From Variovorax sp. EL159 (lineage in GTDB: Bacteria; Pseudomonadota; Gammaproteobacteria; Burkholderiales; Burkholderiaceae_C): a stretch of 64,000 nt of DNA. Under the pieces are notes generated by a model, which had not been told where the DNA came from, searched no databases, and saw only the letters and a list, made by a program, of their open reading frames with translations. The stretch lies in contig NZ_FMUJ01000004.1 in assembly GCF_900100965.1 (NCBI RefSeq), positions 682,001-746,000 of the forward strand, in the 5' to 3' direction. This document shows, one piece after another, positions 50,520-59,413 of this stretch; position 1 is the first letter of the stretch; every line of letters starts with the position of its first letter. Position numbers and translations under genes: made by a program.

Positions 50520-50615
50520 CGAATTTTCCTGTCCGGACATTGTTTTGAAGGCTTGCATCCTGCTTTTATCGCACAACCGTGCGCGCCACCAGTGCCAGAA
50601 CGACCGGGGGCGGCC

Positions 50616-51956
50616 ATGAAGGTCAGCATCTTCGGCGCCGGCTACGTGGGCCTGAGCTTCGCTGCCTGCCTGGCCGAGGCGGGGCACGAGGTGCTGTGCG
50701 CCGACGCGGATGCGGCGCGCGTCGAGGGCTTGCAGCGCGGCCTCATGCCGCTGCACGAGCCCGGTCTGGAGGCGCTGGTGGCAGCCGGCATCGCCGCCGG
50801 GCGGCTGCACTTCACGGCCGACGAGCGCGTGGCCAGCCTGCATGGCGAGGTCCTCTTCATCGTGGTCAACACGCCGGCCGATGCGCAGGGTGACGTCGAC
50901 CTGCGGCATGTGATGGCGGTGGCGCGCGGCATCGGCCGGCACCGCGACCGCGACGCGCTGGTGGTGTGCAAATCCACCGCGCCGGTGGGAACGGCCGAGC
51001 AGGTCGAGGCGGCATTGCAGGGCGAACTTTCGCAACGCGGTGCGGCGCATCGCATCGCGGTGGCGGTCAACCCCGAGTTCCTGCGCGAAGGCTCGGCCGT
51101 GCGCGATGGCCGCCAGCCCGACCGCGTGGTGATCGGCTCGCAGGACCCGGCCGCCATCGACCTGCTGACCCGGCTTTATGCGCCCTTCGTGCGCGAACCG
51201 GAACGGCAGCTGCTGGTGATGGACCGCCGCTCGGCCGAACTCACCAAGTACGCCGCCAACGCGATGCTCGCGACCCGCATCAGCTTCATGAACGAGATGG
51301 CGCGCGTGGCCGAACAGGCGGGCGCCGACATCGAGATGGTGCGGCGCGGCATCGGTGCCGACCGCCGCATCGGCCCCGACTTTCTGCAGGCGGGCGCGGG
51401 CTATGGCGGCTCGTGCCTTGCCAAGGATGTGCGGGCACTGCGGCATGCGGGCGACCGCGACGGCCATGTGCTGCGCATTCTCTCGGCGGTCGAGGCCGTC
51501 AACCACGAACAAAAGGGGCGGCTGTTCGACCTGATGACGCACCACTTCGAAGGCCGCATCGCGAACAGGACCATCGCCCTCTGGGGCCTGGCCTTCAAGC
51601 CCGACACCGACGACATGCGCGATGCCCCCAGCCTCGTGCTGCTGGAGCGGCTGTGGGCCGCGGGTGCACGCGTGCAGGTCTGCGACCCGGCGGCGATGGC
51701 GAATGCGCGCGCCATCGTCGGCGAGCGCGACGACGTGCGCTGGTGCGCGTCTGCGGACGAGGCGCTGCAGGGCGCCGATGCGCTCGCGCTGGTGACCGAA
51801 TGGCCCGAGTTCCGCCAGCCCGACTTCGCACGCATTGCGAACGCGTTGAAGACGCCCGCGATCTTCGACGGCCGCAACCTCTACGACGCCGCCGAGGTCG
51901 AAGCCGCCGGCATCGCGTACTACGGCATCGGCAGGGGCCGCTCAGTCTTTCGCTGA
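50616..51956 (+). CDS. ugd: UDP-glucose 6-dehydrogenase
   Basis: A 446-residue cytosolic enzyme oxidising UDP-glucose to UDP-glucuronate with two NAD+. The N-terminal dinucleotide site FGAGYVGLSFAACLAEAGH, NPEFLREGSAV, the KYAANAMLATRISFMNE helix and the catalytic-Cys segment YGGSCLAKDV are present. The last differs from the usual GGSCFPKD, but Cys and Lys are kept. UDP-glucuronate would supply the neighbouring glycosyltransferases. The 3' end overlaps the convergent CoA-transferase gene by 15 nt. Related UDP-N-acetylmannosamine-type dehydrogenases cannot be fully excluded. Confidence 0.92.
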   Translation: MKVSIFGAGYVGLSFAACLAEAGHEVLCADADAARVEGLQRGLMPLHEPGLEALVAAGIAAGRLHFTADERVASLHGEVLFIVVNTPADAQGDVDLRHVMAVARGIGRHRDRDALVVCKSTAPVGTAEQVEAALQGELSQRGAAHRIAVAVNPEFLREGSAVRDGRQPDRVVIGSQDPAAIDLLTRLYAPFVREPERQLLVMDRRSAELTKYAANAMLATRISFMNEMARVAEQAGADIEMVRRGIGADRRIGPDFLQAGAGYGGSCLAKDVRALRHAGDRDGHVLRILSAVEAVNHEQKGRLFDLMTHHFEGRIANRTIALWGLAFKPDTDDMRDAPSLVLLERLWAAGARVQVCDPAAMANARAIVGERDDVRWCASADEALQGADALALVTEWPEFRQPDFARIANALKTPAIFDGRNLYDAAEVEAAGIAYYGIGRGRSVFR

Positions 51957-53105
51957 AGCAGCAGCCGCTTCGTCCAAAGGCAGGAACGTACTGCCCGGCG
52001 TGAGCGGCACATGGCGGTAGCTGGCCGGCGTGCGGCTCAGCTTCACCGGCGCGCCGATGCCGCGGTAGCCGCCTTCCATCTCGACCACCATTTCGCGGTG
52101 CAGCGTGTGGGGGTGCTGCAGCGCGGCGTCCACCGGCAGCACCGGCGCGGCGGGCACGCCGGCCGCCATCAACTGCTCGACGAGTTCGCGGCCGTCGAAC
52201 ACGGCCATCGCCGCCTCGAGCCGCTGCTTGAGCCCATCGCGATGCACCGAGCGCGCGCCGGCCGTGCGGTAGAGCGGATCGTCGGCCAGGTCGGGCAGGC
52301 CGATGCAGCGGCACAGGCTCGCGAACTGCCGGTCGTTGCCCACCGCCACGAACACCGGGTCGGTGCCGGTGGCCAGCGCGTCGTACGGGTAGATGTTGGG
52401 ATGCGCGTTGCCCGTGCGGCGCGGCGCGGTGCCGTCCATGAACCAGTTGGCCGCATGCGGATGCAGCAGCGACAGGCCACTGTCGTACAACGCCGCTTCC
52501 ACGAACTGCCCGCGCCCGCTGCGCTGGCGCTCCTGCAGCGCGAGCAGCACGCCGATCACCGCGTTCAGCCCCGTCACCATGTCGACGACAGGCAGGCCCA
52601 CGCGCAGCGGGCCACCGTCGGCCTCGCCGTTGATGCTCATGATGCCGGTCATGGCCTGCACCGCCGCGTCGTAGCCGGGCAGCGCGCCCAGCGGACCGTC
52701 GGCGCCGAAGCCCGACACGCGGCACCACACGAGGCGTGGAAAGCGCTGCGACAGCGTCTCGTAGCCGATGCCCCAGCGCTCCATCGTGCCGGTCTTGAAG
52801 TTCTCGATCAGCACGTCGGCCTCGGCCACCAAGGCGAGCAGCGCCTCGCGGCCTTCTTCCGTCGAGAAGTCCAGGTGCTGCACGCGCTTGTTGCGGTTCA
52901 GGCCGTGGTAGTACGAGGCCACGCCTTCCTTGAAGGGCGGGCCCCAGGTGCGCGTGTCGTCGCCCTGCGGCGGCTCGACCTTGAGCACGTCGGCGCCGTG
53001 GTCGCCCAGGATCTGGCCGCAGTACGGGCCGCCGAGGATGCGCGAGATGTCGAGCACGCGGATGCCCGCGAGGGCGCCGGTGGAGGGCGTGGAAGTGGTG
53101 GTCAT
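51942..53105 (-). CDS. CaiB/BaiF-family (type III) CoA transferase
   Basis: A 387-residue cytosolic CoA transferase. N-terminal GIRVLDISRILGGPYCGQILGDHGADVLKVE and the catalytic Asp146 in GYDAAVQAMTG are the family signature. It moves CoA between carboxylic acids. The start ATG 53105 overlaps the thioesterase stop by 4 nt. Together with the two Bug receptors and the acyl-CoA dehydrogenase upstream in the same operon it outlines uptake, CoA activation and beta-oxidation-like dehydrogenation of a carboxylate. Substrate unknown. Confidence 0.92.
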   Translation of the reverse strand: MTTTSTPSTGALAGIRVLDISRILGGPYCGQILGDHGADVLKVEPPQGDDTRTWGPPFKEGVASYYHGLNRNKRVQHLDFSTEEGREALLALVAEADVLIENFKTGTMERWGIGYETLSQRFPRLVWCRVSGFGADGPLGALPGYDAAVQAMTGIMSINGEADGGPLRVGLPVVDMVTGLNAVIGVLLALQERQRSGRGQFVEAALYDSGLSLLHPHAANWFMDGTAPRRTGNAHPNIYPYDALATGTDPVFVAVGNDRQFASLCRCIGLPDLADDPLYRTAGARSVHRDGLKQRLEAAMAVFDGRELVEQLMAAGVPAAPVLPVDAALQHPHTLHREMVVEMEGGYRGIGAPVKLSRTPASYRHVPLTPGSTFLPLDEAAAASAKD

Positions 53106-53572
53106 GCGGTGGGGGCGATGGAGGCGTCGGCTGTCGAAAAGGTGGAAGAGGCACGCGCCACGAGCTTGAAGGTGCCGGTGGCCAGCGCCAGCAGTTCGCC
53201 GCTCTCGTTGCGGGCCTCGCCGCGCGCGAAGCTCAGCGACTGGCCACGTCGCTCGCAGAACGCGGTGGCGATCACGTCGCCGTTGCAGGGCGCGACGAAA
53301 TGCACCGTGATGTCGACGGTGACCACGCCGTACTGCGTGGGTGCATGGGCGCGCACGGCGCACGACAGCACGCAGTCGAACAGCACCGCGATGGCACCGC
53401 CATGCACGTCGGCGCGGCTGTTGGTGTAGTCCGCGTCGTAGGGCATGCGGATGCGCGCGCTGTCGTCGCCGATGACTTCGCCGCGCAGCCCGAAGGCGCG
53501 TGCCATCGGCATCGGCAGGCCGAACAGGATGCCCGGTGGCTCGGGTGTCGTGGGGGCGGTGGTGGCAGGCAT
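53102..53572 (-). CDS. PaaI-family hotdog thioesterase
   Basis: A 156-residue hotdog-fold protein. VHGGAIAVLFDCVLSCAVR near residue 60 is the PaaI/4HBT active-site helix with its preceding HGG. It hydrolyses acyl-CoA thioesters. It lies between the CoA transferase (4-nt overlap) and a Bug receptor gene (15 bp), so it belongs to the catabolic operon, perhaps releasing dead-end CoA esters. Confidence 0.88.
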   Translation of the reverse strand: MPATTAPTTPEPPGILFGLPMPMARAFGLRGEVIGDDSARIRMPYDADYTNSRADVHGGAIAVLFDCVLSCAVRAHAPTQYGVVTVDITVHFVAPCNGDVIATAFCERRGQSLSFARGEARNESGELLALATGTFKLVARASSTFSTADASIAPTA

Positions 53573-53587
53573 GCGATGGCTGTCGGT

Positions 53588-54577
53588 TCAGTCGAGCAGG
53601 CCGCGCTGGCGCAAGCGGGCCACGCGATCTTTCTCGCGGGCCGTGGCCGCGAGCGCGTACTTGCGGTAGTCGTCGGGGCCCATGTAGTTGATCTGCTGGT
53701 TCAGCTGCTCCAGCACGCGCAGGCCGGGCGCGGACTCCAGCGCCTTCTTGAAGGCGTCGTGCACGATCTGCACGCGGGCCGGGTCCATGCCGGCCGGGCC
53801 GGCGATGCCGTAGGGCGAGTCGATGACCGCGTCGACGCCTTGCTCGCGCAAGGTCGGCACGTCGGGGTAGCGCTTCACGCGGTGCGGCGTGAGCATCACC
53901 AGGTAGCGCATCTTGCCGGCGTCGATGTGGGGCACGGCCACGCCCGACAGTGGCGCCGCGTCGATGTGGCCGCCGAGGATCGCGTTCGTCACTTCGGCAT
54001 CGCCCTTGAACGGCACCATGTTGAACTGCAGCCTGGCCGCTTCGCCGGCCTCGTCCATCACGATGCGCGGCGTGCCCACCGCGCCGGTGGCGCCGACGTT
54101 GATCTTGCCGGGTCGGCGCGCGGCATCGGCCGCGAAGTCCTTCCAGGTCTTCCAGGGCGCGTCGGCCTTGACCGCCAGGCCAAAGGTGTAGTCGGACAGC
54201 AGGATCGCGTACGAGAAGCTGGTCTTCGGATCGAACGCCACCTTGTTGATGTACGGCTCGCGGTACACCGAGGCGGGCAGCACCGCCAGCGTGTAGCCGT
54301 CGGGCGCGGCGCGCACCAGCGCGGCCGCGCCGTTGGTGCCGCTGGCACCGGGCCGGCTCTCGATGATGACGGGCTGGCCCAGGGCCTTGCCCGCTTCTTC
54401 TGCGACGGCGCGCAGGTGCTGGTCGGTGGGGCCGCCGGCCGCGTACGGCACGATCAGCGTGACCGGCCGCTGCGGATAGGTCTGGGCTGTGGCGACGGTG
54501 GCAGTGGTGACGCCGATCAGCGCGATGGTGGCCAGGGAGGCGGCGCGCAATGCGCCCAGGCGTGACAGCAGTTTCAT
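53588..54577 (-). CDS. Bug/TctC-family solute-binding protein
   Basis: A 329-residue periplasmic receptor: signal peptide to about residue 31, then TYPQRPVTLIVPYAAGGPTDQHLR and ESRPGASGTNGAAA, the Bug-family pattern. It is probably the dedicated receptor for the substrate handled by the CoA transferase downstream. No TTT membrane subunits are encoded in the window. A second Bug receptor lies 43 bp upstream in the same operon. Confidence 0.92.
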   Translation of the reverse strand: MKLLSRLGALRAASLATIALIGVTTATVATAQTYPQRPVTLIVPYAAGGPTDQHLRAVAEEAGKALGQPVIIESRPGASGTNGAAALVRAAPDGYTLAVLPASVYREPYINKVAFDPKTSFSYAILLSDYTFGLAVKADAPWKTWKDFAADAARRPGKINVGATGAVGTPRIVMDEAGEAARLQFNMVPFKGDAEVTNAILGGHIDAAPLSGVAVPHIDAGKMRYLVMLTPHRVKRYPDVPTLREQGVDAVIDSPYGIAGPAGMDPARVQIVHDAFKKALESAPGLRVLEQLNQQINYMGPDDYRKYALAATAREKDRVARLRQRGLLD

Positions 54578-54620
54578 TTTTTCTTGTCTCCTTGTTGTTC
54601 GAATCGAGTCGCTGGTGGCA

Positions 54621-55607
54621 TCAGTCGAGCTGCGCGCCCGACTTCTTCACCACGTCCTTCCACTTGGCCGACTCGGCCACGATGAACTGGCCGAGCTTCT
54701 GCGGCGACGTGTCGGCCGAGGCCTCCAGCCCCTGCGACGCGAACATCTGCTTCACCTTGGGCGAGTTCAGCACTTCGGCGAACGCATGGTTGAGCTTGGC
54801 GACGCGGTCGGCGGGCGTGCCGGCTGGGGCCACGATGCCGAAGAACACGCTCACGTCGTAGCCCTTGTAGCCCTGCTCCGAAATGGTGGGCACGTCGGGC
54901 AGCGCCTGCGAACGCGCGAGCGTCGCCACGCCCAGGGCGCGCAGCTTGCCGGCCTTGACGTAGGGCAGCGCGGTGAGGATGTCGGTGAAGGTCATGCTGA
55001 CCTGGTTGCCCAGCAGGTCGTTGAGCGCGGGGCCCGTGCCCTTGTAGGGAATGTGCTGCAGGTCGGTGCCCGCCACCGAGTTGAAGAGCACGCCCGCCAG
55101 GTGCGACGACGCGCCGTTGCCCGACGAGGCATAGCTGAGCTTGCCGGGGTTGGCCTTGGCATACGCCACCAGCTCCGGCACGTTCTTCACCGGCAGCGCG
55201 GGGTTGACCACCAGGATGTTCGGCAGGTAGCCCACCTGGATCACCGGCGCGAAGCTCTTCACCGGGTCGTAGTTGACCTTGCGGTACAGGCTCTTGTTGA
55301 TGGCCAGCGGGCCCGAGGTGCCGAACATCAGCGTGTGGCCGTCGGCCTCGGCGCGCGCCACGTATTCGGCGCCGATGTTGCCGCCAGCGCCCGCGCGGTT
55401 CTCCACGATCATCGGCTGGCCGAGGCGGTCTTTCATCTCGGCGGCGAGCGTGCGGGCCATCGCGTCGGTGGGGCCACCGGGCGGAAAGGGCACGACCAGC
55501 GTGATGGGCTTCGAGGGGAAGGCGTCGGCGGCCTGTGCAGTGGGCACAGCGGGCACGGCGGTCAGCAGCGTGGCGCAGGCGGCCAGCAGGAAGGTGAGGC
55601 GTTTCAA
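54621..55607 (-). CDS. Bug/TctC-family solute-binding protein (TTG start)
   Basis: A 328-residue periplasmic receptor with signal peptide (to about 26) and family segments AFPSKPITLVVPFPPGGPTDAMAR and VENRAGAGGNIGAEYVAR. The start is TTG 55607, with GGAGA 6 nt upstream; no suitable ATG exists nearby and the signal peptide begins exactly there. The acyl-CoA dehydrogenase ends 31 bp upstream. It differs clearly from the other Bug receptor in this operon, so two ligands or a ligand/sensor pair may be involved. Confidence 0.9.
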   Translation of the reverse strand: MKRLTFLLAACATLLTAVPAVPTAQAADAFPSKPITLVVPFPPGGPTDAMARTLAAEMKDRLGQPMIVENRAGAGGNIGAEYVARAEADGHTLMFGTSGPLAINKSLYRKVNYDPVKSFAPVIQVGYLPNILVVNPALPVKNVPELVAYAKANPGKLSYASSGNGASSHLAGVLFNSVAGTDLQHIPYKGTGPALNDLLGNQVSMTFTDILTALPYVKAGKLRALGVATLARSQALPDVPTISEQGYKGYDVSVFFGIVAPAGTPADRVAKLNHAFAEVLNSPKVKQMFASQGLEASADTSPQKLGQFIVAESAKWKDVVKKSGAQLD

Positions 55608-55638
55608 GGGATGTCTCCGTTTCTTGTCGGGGGATAGT

Positions 55639-57360
55639 TCAGGCCAGCGCCGCGGCGCTGCGCGCGGCCGCCGTGTTCCAGTCGGCGGGCATGGCATCGG
55701 GTGCCAGCGGATCGCGCGGCAGCACGCGGTGCAGCAGCACCAGTTGCGCCCAGCGCAGGCGCGCGGCCGAGCCGCCGCGCGCGGCTTCCCACGCCATCGC
55801 GATGGCGCTCGTGCAGTGGTACAGCGCCGACGCGGCCTGGCGCGCCAGCACGTCGCCGCCTTCGCGCGCGGCAGTCTCGGCCAGCGCGGCGGCGCGTGCC
55901 AATGCATCGCGCAGCGCTTTCGCAAAGGCGGGTGCGAGCGCCGCGTCGTCGAGCAGCTTTTCGCAGTGCGCGCGCAGCACCGGCAGCGAGCCTTCGCGCT
56001 TCAGGGCGCGGATCACGTCGAGCGCCACGATGTTGCTGGTGCCTTCCCAGATCGAGCCCAGGTGCGCGTCGCGCACGAGGCGCGGGTCGCTCCATTCCTC
56101 GATGTAGCCGCAGCCGCCGCGCACTTCCATCGCATCGCCCGTCACCTTGCGTGCATCGCGGCAGGCGCGGAACTTGATGAGTGGAGTGAGGATGCGCAGC
56201 AGCGCATAGGCATCGGGCTCGCCGGCGTCGGAGCGGGCCAGCGCTAGCGCGGTCTGGCACACCATCGTGCGTGCCTGCTCGGCCGGCAGGCGCAGCTTGT
56301 CGAGCTGGCGCTGCATCAGCGGCATCTGGTCGAGGGTGCGGCCGAAGGCGCGGCGCTCCGACGCGATGTACTCGGCCTCGGCCACGGCGCGGCGCATCAG
56401 GCCAGCGGCGCGCACGCCGTTCGACAGGCGCGAGTTGTTCACCATGTCGGCCATCTGCACGAAGCCCCGGCCGGCTTCGCCGACGAGGTAGGCCACCGCG
56501 CCTTCGAGCCGGATCTCGCCGCTGGCCATCGAGCGCGTGCCCAGCTTGTCCTTCAGGCGAATGATCCGGTAGTGGTTGAGGCTGCCGTCTTCCAGCCGGC
56601 GCGGCAGCAGAAACAGCGACACGCCCTTCATGCCCGCCGCGCCGTCTTCGGCGCGCGCGAGCACCATCGCGAAATCGGCGTCGGGGTTGGAGCAGAACCA
56701 CTTGTCGCCGCTCAGGCGCCAGCTGCCGTCGGACTCGGCTCGCGCCATCGTGGCGGTGGCCGCGATGTCGGAGCCGGCCGCCTGCTCGGTCATGAACATC
56801 GCGCCCTGCGCGAGCTCGTCGAAGTCGAGCGAGGTCAGGCGCGGCAGGAAGCGCGCGACCAGCTCGGGGCTGCCGAACTTTTTCAGCGTGCGCGTGAGCG
56901 AATCGGTCATCGAGACCGGGCAGCACAGGCCGAACTCGGCCTGCACGAACAGGTAGGTCAGCACGTACTTGACCAGCGGAGGCATCTTGCCGGTCCAGCC
57001 CAGCGTTTCGTCGCGGTGCGAGATCGCGGCCAGGCCGAATTCGCTGAGCGCGAGGCGCTCCATCTCCACATAGGCCGGATGCTTGACGACCTTCTGCTCG
57101 TCCAGGCCGGTGCGGGTGCGCTGCTTCAGCGTGGGCGGGTTGCGGTCTGCGGTGCCGGCCAGTTCGTCGAGCAGGCCGCCCGCCAGGCCGCCCAGGCGCT
57201 CGAAGTGCGGCTGCATATGGGCCAGCAGGTCGTCGGGCAGGTAGAGCGCGAGCAGCGCGTGCAGCTCGGTGTCGGTGGTGAACAGGTTCTGACCGTGGCG
57301 GTCGGGAATCGGATGGGCGTGCGCGGCTGTTGGCGCGGCAGATGCGGCGTTCTCGGACAT
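55639..57360 (-). CDS. AidB-like acyl-CoA dehydrogenase
   Basis: A 573-residue flavoprotein, longer than ordinary acyl-CoA dehydrogenases (about 380) and in the AidB-like size class. FMTEQAAGSDIAATATMA, GDKWFCSN, the NNSRLSNGVRAAGLMRRAVAEA helix and GGCGYIEEWSDPRLVRDAHLGSIWEGTSN are characteristic. Start ATG 57360 has the RBS CAGGAGACAAGACCC; a further upstream in-frame start is less likely. First gene of the catabolic operon and divergent from a LysR gene, so it is probably controlled by it. Confidence 0.9.
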   Translation of the reverse strand: MSENAASAAPTAAHAHPIPDRHGQNLFTTDTELHALLALYLPDDLLAHMQPHFERLGGLAGGLLDELAGTADRNPPTLKQRTRTGLDEQKVVKHPAYVEMERLALSEFGLAAISHRDETLGWTGKMPPLVKYVLTYLFVQAEFGLCCPVSMTDSLTRTLKKFGSPELVARFLPRLTSLDFDELAQGAMFMTEQAAGSDIAATATMARAESDGSWRLSGDKWFCSNPDADFAMVLARAEDGAAGMKGVSLFLLPRRLEDGSLNHYRIIRLKDKLGTRSMASGEIRLEGAVAYLVGEAGRGFVQMADMVNNSRLSNGVRAAGLMRRAVAEAEYIASERRAFGRTLDQMPLMQRQLDKLRLPAEQARTMVCQTALALARSDAGEPDAYALLRILTPLIKFRACRDARKVTGDAMEVRGGCGYIEEWSDPRLVRDAHLGSIWEGTSNIVALDVIRALKREGSLPVLRAHCEKLLDDAALAPAFAKALRDALARAAALAETAAREGGDVLARQAASALYHCTSAIAMAWEAARGGSAARLRWAQLVLLHRVLPRDPLAPDAMPADWNTAAARSAAALA

Positions 57361-57452
57361 GGGTCTTGTCTCCTGGGTTCGCCGCATTGTTGAAGCCGCG
57401 ACGATCCGTGTCTAATATCGAATTGGTCTTGCTCGATTTGATCTGCCTATCC

Positions 57453-58355
57453 ATGGAACTGCGACACCTGCGCTACTTCAGCGTGCTCGCCGAAGAACTG
57501 CACTTCGGGCGGGCGGCGCGGCGTCTGTCGATTTCGCAGCCGCCGCTGTCGGTGGCGATCCGCCAGCTCGAAGAGTCGGTGGGCGCACGGCTGTTCGAGC
57601 GCAACAGCAAGGAAGTGCGCCTCACGCCTGCGGGCGAGGCGTTGCGCATTTCGGCGCGGCGGGTGCTGCTGCAGGCCGAAGAGGCCGCGCTCGAAGCACG
57701 CGACGTGGCCACCGGTTCGGCGGGCCGGCTGCGCATCGGCTTCGTCGGCGCCATGCTGTACCGGGGCTTGCCGCAGGCGCTGCGCGCCTTCCAGGCCACG
57801 CACCCGGCGGTGCGCATCACCTTGAGCGAACTCAACTCCGGCGTGCAGATCGCCGAGCTGCTGAACGACCGGCTCGACCTGGGCTTTGCCCACACGCGCC
57901 GCGTGCCGCCCGAGCTGCAGCAGCGCTTGTTGCTGTCGGAGCCCTTCGTGTGCTGCCTGCCCGCGGGGCATGCACTGGCACGCAAGCGCGTGCTGGCACC
58001 GGGCGACCTGCGTGACCAGCCTTTCGTGCTGTTCTCGCGCGAGGCCTCACCCGATTACCACGAGCGCATCCTGTCGATCTGCGCGGACGCAGGCTTCCTG
58101 CCTGAGGTGCGGCATGAAGTGCGCCATTGGCTCGCCGTCGTGTCTTTGGTTTCTCAGGGTATGGGCGTGGCGCTGGTGCCGCAGGCGATGCGGCACTCGG
58201 CCCTGCGCGGCGCGGTGTTCCGCCCGCTCGACCGCGCGGTGGCGCAGTCGGAGGCTTACGGGGTGTGGCGGACGGGGCCGCCGAACGTGCTGGTCGAGCG
58301 GCTGCTGCAGGGCGTGGCCGAGAGCATCGCAGCCGCTGCCGGGCTTCAGGCGTAG
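57453..58355 (+). CDS. LysR-family regulator of the catabolic operon
   Basis: A 300-residue LysR regulator of the BenM/CatM-like type: MELRHLRYFSVLAEELHFGRAARRLSISQPPLSVAI is a classic winged-HTH start, followed by an inducer-binding domain with SVSL-type pocket residues. The 92-bp spacer to the acyl-CoA dehydrogenase holds both promoters; A/T-rich TATCGAATT and TCGATTTGAT segments are the best candidates for its binding sites. Inducer unknown, plausibly the operon's substrate or its CoA ester. Confidence 0.93.
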   Translation: MELRHLRYFSVLAEELHFGRAARRLSISQPPLSVAIRQLEESVGARLFERNSKEVRLTPAGEALRISARRVLLQAEEAALEARDVATGSAGRLRIGFVGAMLYRGLPQALRAFQATHPAVRITLSELNSGVQIAELLNDRLDLGFAHTRRVPPELQQRLLLSEPFVCCLPAGHALARKRVLAPGDLRDQPFVLFSREASPDYHERILSICADAGFLPEVRHEVRHWLAVVSLVSQGMGVALVPQAMRHSALRGAVFRPLDRAVAQSEAYGVWRTGPPNVLVERLLQGVAESIAAAAGLQA

Positions 58356-59380
58356 AGCGGCTCTTCGGCCATCTGCTCGCACTGGTCTTCCAGCACGAGG
58401 ATCTGCCCCTTCCAGTAGTCGCTCGAGCCGAACCACGGGAAGTTGATCGGAAAGATCGGGTCTTCCCAGCGGCGCGCCAGCCATGCGCTGTAGTGGATGA
58501 GCCGCAGCGTGCGCAGCGGCTCGATCAGCGCCAGCTCGCGGCGATCGAATTCGCGGAACTGCTCGTAGCCGTCGAGCAGGCCCGACAGCTGCGAGGTGCG
58601 TTGCGCGCGGTCGCCCGACAGCAGCATCCACAAATCCTGCACCGCGAAGCCGGTGCGCGCGTCGTCGAGGTCGACGAAGTGCGGGCCGCCGCCGGGCCGG
58701 TCGGTCGGCGTCCACAGGATGTTGCCGGGGTGCACGTCGCCATGCAGGCGCAGCTTGCGCGGGTTGAAGTCGGAGGCCGGCGGCTGCAGCGCAAGCGCGG
58801 TCGCGCGGACCATGTCCAGCGCTTCGTTGCATACCTTTTCCCAGTCGCGCTGCATGTCGAGCGGGATCTTGTCGTTCTCCAGCAGCCAGTCGCGCGAGTC
58901 GAGGCCGAAGGTCTGCAGGTCGAGCGCGGGGCGGGCCTCGAAAGGCCTGGCGCTGCCCACGGTGTGGATGCGCGCCAGGAAACGGCCGACCCATTCGAGC
59001 ACCTCGAAGTTGTCGAGCTCCGGCGCGCGGCCGCCGCGGTAGGGGCTCACGCTGAACGCGAAGCCGGCGTGGTGGTGCAGGGTCTTGCCGTCGACAACCA
59101 GCGGCGGCACGGCCGGCACTTCGGCGGCGGCCAGCTCGAGCGAGAAGCCGTGCTCTTCGAGGATCTCGGCTTCGCTCCAGCGCTCGGGGCGGTAGAACTT
59201 GACCACCACTGCACTGCGGTCTTCCAGGAACACCTGGTAGACCCGGTTCTCGTAGGAGTTCAGGCCAGTGAGCCGGCCGTCGCCGTGCAGGCCCAGCGTC
59301 GCGAGTGCGTCGAGCACCACGTCGGGCGTGAGGCTCTCATAGGGATGGGTGTTCGCGGGCGCTGCAGGGGAAAGGGTCAT
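58346..59380 (-). CDS. srkA: Stress response kinase A (SrkA/YihE/RdoA)
   Basis: A 344-residue protein kinase-like enzyme of the SrkA group. LTGLNSYENRVYQVFLEDRSAVVVKFYRPERWS covers the N-lobe; the catalytic loop LRLHGDVHPGNILW and the metal-binding HFVDLDDARTG are intact. In E. coli SrkA protects against programmed death and envelope stress. The 3' end overlaps the convergent LysR gene by 10 nt. Monocistronic, 33 bp from the next upstream gene on the same strand. Confidence 0.93.
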   Translation of the reverse strand: MTLSPAAPANTHPYESLTPDVVLDALATLGLHGDGRLTGLNSYENRVYQVFLEDRSAVVVKFYRPERWSEAEILEEHGFSLELAAAEVPAVPPLVVDGKTLHHHAGFAFSVSPYRGGRAPELDNFEVLEWVGRFLARIHTVGSARPFEARPALDLQTFGLDSRDWLLENDKIPLDMQRDWEKVCNEALDMVRATALALQPPASDFNPRKLRLHGDVHPGNILWTPTDRPGGGPHFVDLDDARTGFAVQDLWMLLSGDRAQRTSQLSGLLDGYEQFREFDRRELALIEPLRTLRLIHYSAWLARRWEDPIFPINFPWFGSSDYWKGQILVLEDQCEQMAEEPLYA

Positions 59381-59413
59381 GCAGCGATTGTCGCCACTGT
59401 GACCCGAAGGGCG

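Noticed and set aside
51942..51956. Frameshift or misassembly at the ugd/CoA-transferase junction
   Set aside because: Both convergent proteins end naturally; a 15-nt tail-to-tail overlap is normal in dense genomes, and the same occurs at 46562-46572 and 58346-58355.
57361..57452. A clean T-N11-A LysR palindrome between the acyl-CoA dehydrogenase and LysR genes
   Set aside because: Only imperfect A/T-rich half-sites could be found; not strong enough for a separate feature.
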